Source: Hahellaceae bacterium
GTDB lineage: Bacteria > Pseudomonadota > Gammaproteobacteria > Pseudomonadales > Oleiphilaceae
Assembly (NCBI GenBank): GCA_016744695.1
Contig: JADGDV010000023.1
Location: 1 to 64,000 of the forward strand
DNA length: 64,000 bases
Reading direction: 5' to 3'
Shown: positions 8,751-17,282 of the stretch, piece after piece
Numbering within the stretch: position 1 is the stretch's first letter
Layout of the letters: each line of letters opens with the position of its first letter
Program-made: the position numbers and the translations under genes
The notes under the pieces: generated by a model
What the model saw: the letters and a program-made list of their open reading frames with translations, nothing else
The model's database searches: none
What the model was told of the DNA's origin: nothing

Positions 8751-9218
8751 CTAATTTGCTGACTCTAAAATAACACTAACCGTATTAGACCCAAGAGATT
8801 TCTTATTAGAGTAATGGAAATTGGCCGCCACTCTCCTGATATTAAATTCAAAGTCATGTGCTGGAATTAAAACATTAGATTGGTTTGTTATGCCCATGCG
8901 TCCAACAGTGTTAGCCCCTACTACTTCAGGTTTTCGAATTACCTTTAATTCAGTTTCACGGTTCAATGCAGTAGCAGAGAAATACTGATAACCATTTTCG
9001 GCCCCAATTTCAGCGGCACGAAGATACAAGAACGCCTCGAGTTCCTCCCAGTATTCATAGCCATATGTTTCAAAAATTACTCTATATTCAGTTGTGGATA
9101 TCTTATGTTCGCTATAGCCTTCCGGAATATAATCATCTTTGGAATGGTAAATCGTTCCGCAACCAGCTAAAACAATTAAGGTAAGTAGTGAGACACTAAA
9201 TTTTAATATTACATCCAT
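8751..9218 (-). CDS. Small lipoprotein, CC0125/CC1285-like
   Basis: The signal peptide ends in LIVLAGC, a good lipobox with Cys20. The mature part begins with a GYSEHKISTTEYRVIFETYG segment and continues with EELEAFLYLRAAEIGAENGYQYF. This matches the pattern of small proteobacterial lipoproteins in which a GYSE strand is followed by a YLLYRAAE-type helix. The function of that group is unknown. No operon partner is visible: the gene is flanked by intergenic gaps of more than 150 bases on both sides. Confidence 0.72.
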   Translation of the reverse strand: MDVILKFSVSLLTLIVLAGCGTIYHSKDDYIPEGYSEHKISTTEYRVIFETYGYEYWEELEAFLYLRAAEIGAENGYQYFSATALNRETELKVIRKPEVVGANTVGRMGITNQSNVLIPAHDFEFNIRRVAANFHYSNKKSLGSNTVSVILESAN

Positions 9219-9328
9219 TTATTTATAAATCCTTTAACGTCATAGTCTAGCCATTCCAGCTCACTAGGTAATGGCTCTTAAATACTCACAATGCCCTGAA
9301 CTAATTAAGGTGTTTGTAAAACTAATAA

Positions 9329-9368
9329 GGGCAGGTTCGATTAGTACTCAGACTAATCGAACCTGCCC
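9329..9368 (-). terminator. Long hairpin after the DUF805 gene
   Basis: A perfect 17-bp inverted repeat starts GGGCAGGTTCGATTAGT and has a six-base loop. On the minus strand it starts 20 bases beyond the DUF805 stop and is followed by TTATTAGTTTTAC. It most likely terminates that gene. The perfect arms are long for a plain terminator, so a dispersed palindromic repeat is an alternative. Confidence 0.55.
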
Positions 9369-9388
9369 CACAAGATCTTTATTTATAA

Positions 9389-9799
9389 TTAGCTAGACGG
9401 AGCACCAAAATTGTTCTGATTATCATCTCCGGCTAAGAAACCGTTTTCGATAAGTGCCCAGATCGAGCCGATCACAGGTATTAAAGTAATCAAAACCCAC
9501 CAACCAGACTTATTCCGGTCATGCCATCGTTTTATTTGCACGGCCAATGACATCCAAATAATAGGTATATATATTATCAATGTTACAAGCCCAAGAACAT
9601 CTTCACCGACACCCGCAAGGCTAAGCACAAATATTACTGCGAAAAGTGCGACCATCATGCCTAAAAAAGATAACCAATAGGCTTTGCGACCTATGCGCCC
9701 CTTAAATGAAAAGAGAATTTGGTTAATCGTAAGCGGTTCAACCGTCCCATCGCCTGCATCGAGATTAGCACTTGGACTACTATAAATATCTGCTGTCAT
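9389..9799 (-). CDS. DUF805 inner-membrane protein
   Basis: FSFKGRIGRKAYW near residue 36 is the hallmark of DUF805 proteins. It is followed by several hydrophobic segments and the typical RWHDRNKSGWWVLITLIPVIGSIWALIENGFL block, ending in GDDNQNNFGA. The role of the family is unknown. The frame extends 13 codons further upstream to 9838, but ATG 9799 (MTADIYSSPSAN) has GATGAGGT about ten bases before it and is preferred. A strong hairpin follows the stop codon. Confidence 0.88.
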   Translation of the reverse strand: MTADIYSSPSANLDAGDGTVEPLTINQILFSFKGRIGRKAYWLSFLGMMVALFAVIFVLSLAGVGEDVLGLVTLIIYIPIIWMSLAVQIKRWHDRNKSGWWVLITLIPVIGSIWALIENGFLAGDDNQNNFGAPSS

Positions 9800-9948
9800 T
9801 ATTATTACCTCATCATTATATAAACTATACATCAACATAGACTCGCAAACGTCTACACTTTAGTTATAGCAATCAGAATGGGCAAAGCAAATAATTTATA
9901 ACGCTACGCCTTACAGCGCTGACTAAGACTTAACATCGACCGTTTACT

Positions 9949-10305
9949 TTAAAGTGGCTTATAGTTTGCGATCCGCTCTTTCCAGTTACCGTCATTTTCT
10001 CGATCACAATCTTCTTCTGTATCAAAGCGTATTTGCTTCAGTACATTTTTAAATTTCACACCCACTTTTAATAAATTGCCCTGAATAAGCCTGCGAAAAT
10101 ACGTTTCTAATTCTTTATCTCTCGCCTTATCGAGTGCTTCAGCTGTATCAAAAACGCAAATCACTAACAAACTACCGGGGAAACAATCGTAACTAGCCGT
10201 ATGGGTCAGCCATTTAAAGCCCTCTACACTCTCTAAAGCCGTGTCGCAGGCAATAGTAAGTGCTTTCCTTACATTGTTATCTATTTTTTTATCAGTCCGA
10301 CGCAT
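9949..10305 (-). CDS. Conserved gammaproteobacterial protein of unknown function
   Basis: This is a 118-aa soluble protein beginning MRRTDKKIDNNVRKALTIAC and containing GFKWLTHTASYDCFPGSLLVICVFDT. Related proteins occur in many gammaproteobacteria and are often labelled Fis-family regulators, but I see no helix-turn-helix that would justify that name. ATG 10305 is the only sensible start. It is transcribed away from the large gap at 10306-10693. Confidence 0.62.
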   Translation of the reverse strand: MRRTDKKIDNNVRKALTIACDTALESVEGFKWLTHTASYDCFPGSLLVICVFDTAEALDKARDKELETYFRRLIQGNLLKVGVKFKNVLKQIRFDTEEDCDRENDGNWKERIANYKPL

Positions 10306-10693
10306 GCTTATTAAATGCCCTAGTGAATTTTTGGTAGCGTATTAAAATTATGAAGGACTCATAATAAATGATGAGTTTAGGAATTTCGAGTAAAAAAATC
10401 CAAGAAGATAAATAGGTTAAATTACAGTCAGCTATCACTAAGTTTGTGACCTGTGTGTAATAATTAAGCATTTAGTTCAGAACCCTTTTAATAACTGGGC
10501 TATAGAGATATTAAAATAAGTTATCAAGGAAGTTATCCACAGTTTCTGTGAATAATTAACGAATAATAATTGAGCAATTAGATTAATAAAACAACACCTA
10601 TTAATCGCTGTTTTTATCCATCCACTAGAAATAAAAATCATTTTGCACAATACTTAGCCGTAATGAAAAAAATACTATTGAGAAGCCTCGTTC
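10306..10693. other. AT-rich divergent intergenic region
   Basis: The 388 bases separate the divergent 9949-10305 and 10694-11461 genes, so both promoters should lie here. The only distinct structure I can support is the inverted pair of TTATNCACA sequences at 10533-10555. I see no open reading frame or RNA gene. Confidence 0.6.
10533..10555. promoter_or_regulatory. Inverted pair of DnaA-box-like sequences
   Basis: TTATCCACA on the plus strand (10533-10541) and TTATTCACA on the minus strand (10547-10555) both fit the DnaA consensus TTATNCACA. Together they form a 10-bp inverted repeat with a three-base TTT spacer. It may bind DnaA, or simply form a hairpin. It lies about 140 bases before the binding-protein gene at 10694. 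Confidence 0.45.
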
Positions 10694-11461
10694 ATGCGCG
10701 CACTAATATTAGCCAAAAAACGTCTCATTTTTTTCTGGCTTACTTTTGCTTTTATTAGCTACTCACAAGCCACACCAAAAGAAACAGTCATTGTTACAAC
10801 GGGTGAGTGGTCTCCCTTAATTTCAGAAAACCTATCAGACAGTGGGCCTATATCAACGGTTGTTAAAGAAGCATTTTTACAAAGTAGCATTGATGTTAAA
10901 TTTCGGTTTTTACCATGGAAGCGAGCCATGCGCGAAGTCGACATTGGTAGCTCTGATGCAAGTTCTGCCTGGCGTATTACTGATGAGAGGAAGAAAAAGT
11001 TCTTATTCAGTGATAGTGTTTACGAAAATGAAAACGTATTCTTTTATCTTAAATCCAAACCTTTTAATTGGAATGAGTTTAAAGACCTCAAGCATTACCA
11101 AGTAGGTGCAGTATTAGCTTATGCTTATAGTGAAGAATTTGAGAGGGCTGAAAAGAAAGGGGCGTTTCAAGTTTATAGAGTCAATAAAGAAAAATTACTC
11201 ATATACATGCTTATTTCAGGACGAATTCATGCCTTTCCGGCGAACCGAGAAGTAGGGTTAAATCTTATCCGATCAGAAGCACCGGAATTATTTAATGACT
11301 TTGCAATCCACCCTAAACCACTGATTAAAAAACCGCTTAGCCTTATTTTTAAAAATAACACCAAAGGCCGAAGACTACTTAAAAAATTCAACGATGGACT
11401 AAAAAAACTTAAGACATCAGGCCGAATTGAAGAAATATACGGTAAGGGCCCTACTTCGTAG
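10694..11461 (+). CDS. Periplasmic family-3 solute-binding-like protein (orphan)
   Basis: A signal peptide (to about YSQA-TP) precedes a single SBP_bac_3-type domain: VIVTTGEWSPLISENL, FRFLPWKRAMREVDIGSSDASSAWR and YQVGAVLAYAYSEEF. The PWKRA motif is common in the orphan branch of this family found near GGDEF and chemoreceptor genes rather than with ABC permeases. No cognate permease or ATPase lies nearby: the next gene is an exporter. The ligand is unknown. Sixteen bases separate its stop from the ABC exporter start, so the two may be co-transcribed. A similar protein is encoded at 30470-31234. Confidence 0.8.
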   Translation: MRALILAKKRLIFFWLTFAFISYSQATPKETVIVTTGEWSPLISENLSDSGPISTVVKEAFLQSSIDVKFRFLPWKRAMREVDIGSSDASSAWRITDERKKKFLFSDSVYENENVFFYLKSKPFNWNEFKDLKHYQVGAVLAYAYSEEFERAEKKGAFQVYRVNKEKLLIYMLISGRIHAFPANREVGLNLIRSEAPELFNDFAIHPKPLIKKPLSLIFKNNTKGRRLLKKFNDGLKKLKTSGRIEEIYGKGPTS

Positions 11462-11477
11462 CGCCCACAGGAAAAAT

Positions 11478-13247
11478 ATGCAAACCGAAGCCAAGAACAC
11501 AAAACGTCTTTCTATTCTGCTAGAGTTGAGTCACTTTATTCGCCCCTATAAAGGCACTGTCATTGCCGCCATGGTTGCTCTTATTTTTACTGCGGGGGTA
11601 ATGCTGTCTGTCGGTCAAGGGGTGCGTGCATTAATTGATGAAGGCTTCGCCCAGCAATCGCAAGAGCAGCTTCAACAGGTTATTTTATTTATTCTTGGCA
11701 TAACCGTTCTCATCGCTATAGGTACTTACTCTCGCTTCTATTTAGTCTCTTGGTTAGGTGAACGCGTCAGCGCTGATATTCGTTTGGCTGTTTTTAATCA
11801 TGTGATTACACTTCACCCCAGTTATTTCGAAACCAATGGCAGCGGGGATATTATGTCCCGCATCACAACCGATACCACCTTGCTCCAAAGTATTATTGGC
11901 TCTTCTTTTTCAATGGCTATGCGTAGCACATTCATGTTTTTGGGAGCGCTGGCTATGCTGTTCGCTACCAACATTAAGTTAACTCTCATTGTAATGACCT
12001 CCGTTCCTTTCATTTTAGTACCACTATTAATTTATGGCCGTCGTGTAAGAGCTTTATCTCGAAAAAGCCAAGACTCAATGGCCGATGTAGGCAGTTATGC
12101 AGCCGAAGCTATTGAACATATAAAAACGGTACAGAGCTATACCCGTGAGTCAGAAGAAAAACGTTCTTTTGCTAACGAGGTTGAGAAGTCGTTCAAAATA
12201 GGAAGAAATAGAATTAAGCAGCGTGCAATATTGATTGCGGGCGTAATCATTATTGTTTTCAGTGCCATCACAGGCATGCTTTGGGTAGGCGGCAGTGATG
12301 TTATAGCAGGTAATATGACAGGAGGTGACTTGGGTGCCTTTGTGTTCTATGCCATTTTGGTTGCGACATCTCTCGCGACGATATCTGAAGTGTTTGGTCA
12401 GTTACAGCAAGCAGCAGGTGCCACTGAACGACTGATAGAAATACTCCAAGAAGAAAGTCATATTTTACCACCCGTTGAAAATACGATTGATGCCAGCAAA
12501 CTAACACCTGAGATTAAATTTGAAGCCGTTACTTTCAACTACCCCTCTCGCCCTGACCAGCCGGCAACAGAAGATTTATCTCTTACAGCCGAGCAAGGTA
12601 AGGTTCTAGCCCTAGTAGGCCCATCAGGGGCCGGTAAAACAACATTATTTGAGTTGATGCAGCGTTTCTATGACCCTAAATCAGGCTCAATCATGCTAGG
12701 CGGAGTCGATATACGACAAATAAACCCTGATGACCTCAGGCATAAAATGGCTCTAGTGCCTCAACAACCGGCCCTATTTAGTCACGATGTATTCCACAAT
12801 ATTCGTTATGGAAACCCTAGTGCAAGTGACGACGATGTTATAGCGGCAGCCAAAAAAGCCCACGCACATGAGTTTATTATGACGCTACCAGAGGGTTACA
12901 AGAGCTTTTTGGGAGAGCGTGGAGTAAGGCTGTCGGGAGGTCAACGACAACGAATTGCTATTGCACGAGCCATTTTAAAAGATCCTGATATTTTATTACT
13001 GGATGAAGCAACCAGTGCCTTAGACAGTGAAAGCGAGCATCATGTTCAACAAGCACTCAAAGAACTAATGAGAGGGCGTACCACGCTGATTATTGCTCAC
13101 CGCTTATCAACTATTCAGCATGCCGATAAAATTGCAGTGCTCGATCAAGGTAAGCTTGAAGATGTGGGTACCCATCAATCTCTAATGGAAACCTGTGAAC
13201 TTTACCAAAGACTGGTTGAACTTCAATTTAAGCACCTTCAGCAATGA
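11478..13247 (+). CDS. ABC exporter half-transporter, MsbA-related
   Basis: This 589-aa fused permease-ATPase has a six-helix ABC exporter region at about residues 20-300. The nucleotide-binding domain contains Walker A (GPSGAGKTT), the signature LSGGQ, Walker B (ILLLDEATSALD) and the switch His in IIAHRLST. It belongs with the MsbA-related proteobacterial exporters, which form homodimers and move lipids or other amphiphiles outward. The frame is open further upstream, but ATG 11478 has AGGAAAA in front and starts outside the preceding gene. Its stop overlaps the next gene by four bases (ATGA), implying translational coupling with a Gate-domain protein. Confidence 0.88.
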   Translation: MQTEAKNTKRLSILLELSHFIRPYKGTVIAAMVALIFTAGVMLSVGQGVRALIDEGFAQQSQEQLQQVILFILGITVLIAIGTYSRFYLVSWLGERVSADIRLAVFNHVITLHPSYFETNGSGDIMSRITTDTTLLQSIIGSSFSMAMRSTFMFLGALAMLFATNIKLTLIVMTSVPFILVPLLIYGRRVRALSRKSQDSMADVGSYAAEAIEHIKTVQSYTRESEEKRSFANEVEKSFKIGRNRIKQRAILIAGVIIIVFSAITGMLWVGGSDVIAGNMTGGDLGAFVFYAILVATSLATISEVFGQLQQAAGATERLIEILQEESHILPPVENTIDASKLTPEIKFEAVTFNYPSRPDQPATEDLSLTAEQGKVLALVGPSGAGKTTLFELMQRFYDPKSGSIMLGGVDIRQINPDDLRHKMALVPQQPALFSHDVFHNIRYGNPSASDDDVIAAAKKAHAHEFIMTLPEGYKSFLGERGVRLSGGQRQRIAIARAILKDPDILLLDEATSALDSESEHHVQQALKELMRGRTTLIIAHRLSTIQHADKIAVLDQGKLEDVGTHQSLMETCELYQRLVELQFKHLQQ

Positions 13248-14221
13248 AACAACTTATCGTAAAAGAAACAACGTCGATTATTAAAGACATTGCTCATGTA
13301 TATATCACCCTACTTAAGATAATGGTGCCTGCACTTTTAGTGGTAAAAGGGCTCGCGTTATTAGGCGCTATTGAGTGGATATCAGAACTACTTGGCCCCG
13401 TAATGAAACTGGTTGGTTTACCAAGCAGCATGGGTATTGTCTGGGCAACCACCCTGCTCACTAATATTTATGGCGGTATGGTCGTGTTCTTTGAATTAGC
13501 CGCTTCGGAAGCATTAACCGTCTCTCAGGTAACCGTGCTCGGCTGTATGATGTTGATTGCACACGCCCTTCCCGTAGAGGCCGCTATCGCCAAAAAAGCA
13601 GGCGTGAGATGGCGAGCCACACTAACGATAAGAATTGTTGGCGCTCTGATTTTTGGTGCTATTTTGAATATACTCTACAAAACAGGCGGCTATCTTCAAC
13701 AACCTAATCAACTCATGTGGCAACCCGAACTGGTAGACCTAAGCTTACTTGACTGGGGCTTGGAGCAATTAAAAACGTTGTTGATGGTGTTAGTCGTCAT
13801 CAGTGCATTAATCACCTTACTACGCATACTAAAATGGCTGCATATAGAAAGGCTCATGCATTGGCTGCTTACTCCATTTTTAACATTGCTAGGGCTTAGC
13901 AAGCACGCTGCAAATATTACGATCATTGGCATGACACTAGGACTAAGCTTTGGAGGAGGACTTCTAATCAAAGAAGCGGAGTCTGGCTTACTTACAAGCA
14001 AAGATATTTTTATTGCAATGGCGCTACTGGCTTTATGTCATAGTCTAATAGAAGACACGCTATTACTTATGGTTTTAGGCGCACACCTTTCTGGTATATT
14101 TTGGGGGAGGTTAGCTTTTTCCCTGATAGTCACCACGATGATGTCTCGACTACTAAGCTGGGAAAAAGGAAGTGCGATACAACGCTTGGGAATGAACAGC
14201 TCTAAAGAACCTCTTACTTAA
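13244..14221 (+). CDS. Nucleoside-recognition (Gate) domain inner-membrane protein
   Basis: This 325-aa polytopic protein has two Gate-type halves (LLGPVMKLVGLPSSMGIVWA and LLTPFLTLLGLSKHAANIT). They resemble the SpmA/SpmB and FeoB/CNT gate modules. LSFGGGLLIKEAESG and LCHSLIEDTLLLMVLGAH are characteristic of the family. A transport or export function is likely but the substrate is unknown. It starts within the stop codon of the ABC exporter gene (ATGA), so the two proteins are probably made together. Confidence 0.85.
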   Translation: MKQLIVKETTSIIKDIAHVYITLLKIMVPALLVVKGLALLGAIEWISELLGPVMKLVGLPSSMGIVWATTLLTNIYGGMVVFFELAASEALTVSQVTVLGCMMLIAHALPVEAAIAKKAGVRWRATLTIRIVGALIFGAILNILYKTGGYLQQPNQLMWQPELVDLSLLDWGLEQLKTLLMVLVVISALITLLRILKWLHIERLMHWLLTPFLTLLGLSKHAANITIIGMTLGLSFGGGLLIKEAESGLLTSKDIFIAMALLALCHSLIEDTLLLMVLGAHLSGIFWGRLAFSLIVTTMMSRLLSWEKGSAIQRLGMNSSKEPLT

Positions 14222-14329
14222 ACACAGTTTTAATACATCAATGAAGTGTTGTGCCCCTTTAATTGTCTATTAAGATGATTAAAGCTATTATGCCTAATCA
14301 TTTGTCTAGATTAGCTACCAAGTATATTA

Positions 14330-17038
14330 ATGTTCCTAACCAATACGTTCAGCCCTCCCCTCATAGAAGATAAGCTATTACCTAGAGAAGCGTTGGGTAA
14401 AAAATTCTCTGCCTTCCAGCATCACAGAGTAACTGTTTTATCGGCTCCTGCAGGACATGGTAAATCTACTTTTGTAGCACAGCAGCTTAAGCAATTAAAA
14501 TTACCTAGCACTTGGATATCATTAAATAAGCAAAACAACCATTCACGTCAATTTTGGCTCTGTGTAGCCTCTTCATTACACGCCATTAATGAAAAGCTAA
14601 GTAAAAAATCACTTACACTCCTAAACTCGGCCAAGGAATCTGAGCTCACCCACGCCATAAACTCTCTAATAGATGAATTGAGACACTTTCAACGAAACTG
14701 GGCTTGCCCGAATGCAATGTTACTGGTTCTTGATAATTTTCATGTTATTTCAGACACCCTTTTATTAGAGCAGTTCAACCTCTTTTTGGATAACCTTCCA
14801 CGTTATTTGCATTGCATCATTATCAGTAGAACACAACCTCCTATTCAATGTAGCCAGCGCCGCCTAAAAAATGAGTTACTCCACTTTTCTCAAGCAGAAT
14901 TAAAACTAAGCCTAGACGAGACTTCTGAGCTAATTTCCCGCTTTGCTGGAGACATACTCCCAGCGGCTGAAATGAAGCAACTACACCAAAAAACAGAAGG
15001 GTGGCTCGCTGCACTACAATTTATAGGCATGGCCCTTAAGAAAGGTAATTTAACCATTGATTCTCTTTTACAAAAACCAGGTTCAGATCAACTTTTATCA
15101 GATTACCTAGCCGGAGAGGTACTAAAACAGATTCCACCTGAATTACTTGACTTAATGTTTAATCTATCCTGTCTGCCAAGCTTTAATAAATCATTAGTAA
15201 CAGAAATAGTGAGCCAAACAACAGCCACTGAAGTTATTTCTCAACTAGAAAAGGCATCATTATTACAAACCGTACTTAACCACAGTTCAGGATGGTTCAG
15301 GATACATGGCCTGATTTGTGACTGGCTGAAGGATAACAGAACAGTACCCAAGAATAATATCGACTTTATTAAGCAGGCTGCTAACTGGTTTTACAAGCAT
15401 GACTACTATCTTGAGGCCTTTGAAATTGCCATACATTATAAAGTTTGGGATATCGCATTAAGTGTTGTTGATAAAGCCAGTCCAGCACTTTTTCATCAAG
15501 GAAAATATCAAATGGCAGGGGGGTTAATTACTGAAATCCCTGACGCTATTATCATTCAACATCCTAAGATCGCACTAATAAAAATACTTGTTGAAAGAAA
15601 TAATGGTCTCTCCGACGCAATACCCTCTTTGATTAAAGTACAAGCCCTACTATTAACACTCGAAACAGAAGATGAGCAAATACGCATAAAGCACGGAATC
15701 AACTCCCTTCAAGAACTCAGAGATATAAAGACACTAGCCATCTTGATAGAAGCCGATATTGCAAGGTATACAGGTAAACTGCATTACGCCAATACGCTAA
15801 CCATGGAGATTGAAAAATACACACCAACAAATCACAGTGTATTTGGTGGGTGGATATTAACCGGTTTAGGGGCCGATGAACTATTAAAAGGAAACATAGC
15901 AAAGGCCTATAGTTATTTGATTCGTGCCTTAGAAATCAGTAAAGAAAATAATGACGGTGTATGCTTTTTAGTCTCTATTTGCTGGCTAGGCCCCCTATTG
16001 ATACTCCGTGGGCAACTTGATACAGCAATTGATTTTTTACAGGAGTGGCAGCAATGGATTATAAAATACGGGTTTGATGCTATCGCCCTAAGCTCCGTTA
16101 TCGAAAGAGTACGCGCTTTGGTTTACAGAGAAAAAAACCTTATTATAGAAGCCAATGAGTGCATAACTCGAATGGAGTGGGCTTATAACGATCTCGACCC
16201 AATAAACAAAGTGTATTCTCAGTGGGCTAAAATTTCTATAGCGCTTGCTGCATCAACTCCCAGTCAATGCCTAATCGAAGTTGATAAGCTTGAAGTCACT
16301 TTCCTAAAGTACTTTCCGCAATGGAATTTTGCGATTCCTGAGCTGGACTGTGTTCGCGGGCTGATTCATTTAAAACAAAGCAATCCCGGACCATTACTTC
16401 AATGGGCTGCAAAGTTTACAAGAACCGATTTATTAGCAACTAACTACAGCAACAATTATTTAAAATTTGTTACCGAAGAAAATATTGCCATTCGTATCAA
16501 GATAGAATTAGGCGAAGATATGGCAAGCATTATCAGTGATATACGTTCCTCAGCTCAAGCAAAAGGCATCATTCAGCGAGAAGTCTATAGTTATCTCCTT
16601 GATACCCTCAACGCAAAAAAACAAGGTAAAGAAAACACAGCATTAAAGTACCTCCAACGTGCATTGGAAATGGCTTCCATCTATGGCTTTGTACAAATGT
16701 TTGTGGAAGAAGCTGACTCGTTAATAGAACTTATTGCCAAGCTTCCTCTTTCAGCAACTACCTCAGATATATATCAACAGTTAAACGATGCAATTAACCT
16801 CACTACAGCACCTCAACAGCAACATATAACAACATCCCCCCAGACTAATCCTCTCAGTACGAGAGAGTATGAAGTGTTAAAACTTATAGTCGATGGGCAG
16901 AGCAATCAACAAATATCAGAGTTACTCAGCATTTCGATCACTACGGTAAAAAGCCATATCCGCAATATATACAATAAACTAGACGTAAAACGCCGAACGC
17001 AGGCTATCGCTGAAGCCCGAGCACGAAACTGGATTTAA
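14330..17038 (+). CDS. MalT-like large LuxR-family (LAL) transcriptional regulator
   Basis: The 902-residue protein has the LAL architecture. There is an N-terminal P-loop NTPase (SAPAGHGKST, Walker B MLLVLDNFH), a TPR-like helical sensor region at about 350-820 and a C-terminal LuxR helix-turn-helix (LSTREYEVLKLIVDG, SITTVKSHIRNIYNKLDV). Such proteins bind ATP and an inducer, oligomerise and activate promoters, often together with CRP. The downstream DUF6160 gene has a perfect CRP-type site in its promoter region, which fits. No clear Shine-Dalgarno sequence precedes ATG 14330. The inducer is unknown. Confidence 0.9.
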   Translation: MFLTNTFSPPLIEDKLLPREALGKKFSAFQHHRVTVLSAPAGHGKSTFVAQQLKQLKLPSTWISLNKQNNHSRQFWLCVASSLHAINEKLSKKSLTLLNSAKESELTHAINSLIDELRHFQRNWACPNAMLLVLDNFHVISDTLLLEQFNLFLDNLPRYLHCIIISRTQPPIQCSQRRLKNELLHFSQAELKLSLDETSELISRFAGDILPAAEMKQLHQKTEGWLAALQFIGMALKKGNLTIDSLLQKPGSDQLLSDYLAGEVLKQIPPELLDLMFNLSCLPSFNKSLVTEIVSQTTATEVISQLEKASLLQTVLNHSSGWFRIHGLICDWLKDNRTVPKNNIDFIKQAANWFYKHDYYLEAFEIAIHYKVWDIALSVVDKASPALFHQGKYQMAGGLITEIPDAIIIQHPKIALIKILVERNNGLSDAIPSLIKVQALLLTLETEDEQIRIKHGINSLQELRDIKTLAILIEADIARYTGKLHYANTLTMEIEKYTPTNHSVFGGWILTGLGADELLKGNIAKAYSYLIRALEISKENNDGVCFLVSICWLGPLLILRGQLDTAIDFLQEWQQWIIKYGFDAIALSSVIERVRALVYREKNLIIEANECITRMEWAYNDLDPINKVYSQWAKISIALAASTPSQCLIEVDKLEVTFLKYFPQWNFAIPELDCVRGLIHLKQSNPGPLLQWAAKFTRTDLLATNYSNNYLKFVTEENIAIRIKIELGEDMASIISDIRSSAQAKGIIQREVYSYLLDTLNAKKQGKENTALKYLQRALEMASIYGFVQMFVEEADSLIELIAKLPLSATTSDIYQQLNDAINLTTAPQQQHITTSPQTNPLSTREYEVLKLIVDGQSNQQISELLSISITTVKSHIRNIYNKLDVKRRTQAIAEARARNWI

Positions 17039-17081
17039 TCCTCCCCTAAACAAGTAAACCCTCATCAACCGCCCCATATTC

Positions 17082-17097
17082 TGTGATCCAAATCACA
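17082..17097. promoter_or_regulatory. CRP/Vfr-type binding site
   Basis: TGTGA-TCCAAA-TCACA is a perfect match to the CRP core TGTGA-N6-TCACA. It lies 43 bases after the LAL regulator stop and about 185 bases before the DUF6160 gene start, in a gap that holds no other gene. Confidence 0.7.
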
Positions 17098-17132
17098 CAT
17101 ATTTTCCTTTTATACACCTTTTGGTCAGTGCT

Positions 17133-17156
17133 ATTACCCCAAATGCGAGTGGTAAT
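17133..17156. promoter_or_regulatory. Inverted repeat ATTACC-N12-GGTAAT, possible operator
   Basis: Six-base arms (17133-17138 and 17151-17156) with a 12-base spacer lie downstream of the CRP-type site. It could be a site for the adjacent LAL regulator, but such short arms can arise by chance. Confidence 0.3.
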
Positions 17157-17175
17157 CTAATTAAGTCAAAAAGTG

Positions 17176-17234
17176 TTACAGAGCGTATTCACTTTAACGA
17201 AGTTTAGTTACTTGATTATGTGCGTGCTCTGTAA
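17176..17234. promoter_or_regulatory. Nine-base inverted repeat in the leader of the DUF6160 gene
   Basis: TTACAGAGC (17176-17184) and GCTCTGTAA (17226-17234) are perfect complements across 41 bases, and G-U pairs could extend the stem by two. The element lies 49 bases before the start codon, so it may fold in the mRNA leader or serve as a looped protein site. Confidence 0.4.
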
Positions 17235-17282
17235 GTGCAAAGTTTAATAACTTATATAACCATAAAAAAAATAGGAATATTT

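Noticed and set aside
9949..10305. Fis-family transcriptional regulator annotation for the 118-aa protein
   Set aside because: No helix-turn-helix or Fis-like C-terminal motif can be seen.
10306..10693. Possible replication origin because of DnaA-like boxes and AT-richness
   Set aside because: Only two boxes are visible and none of the usual origin neighbours (dnaA, dnaN, gidA/mnmG, parAB) are present.
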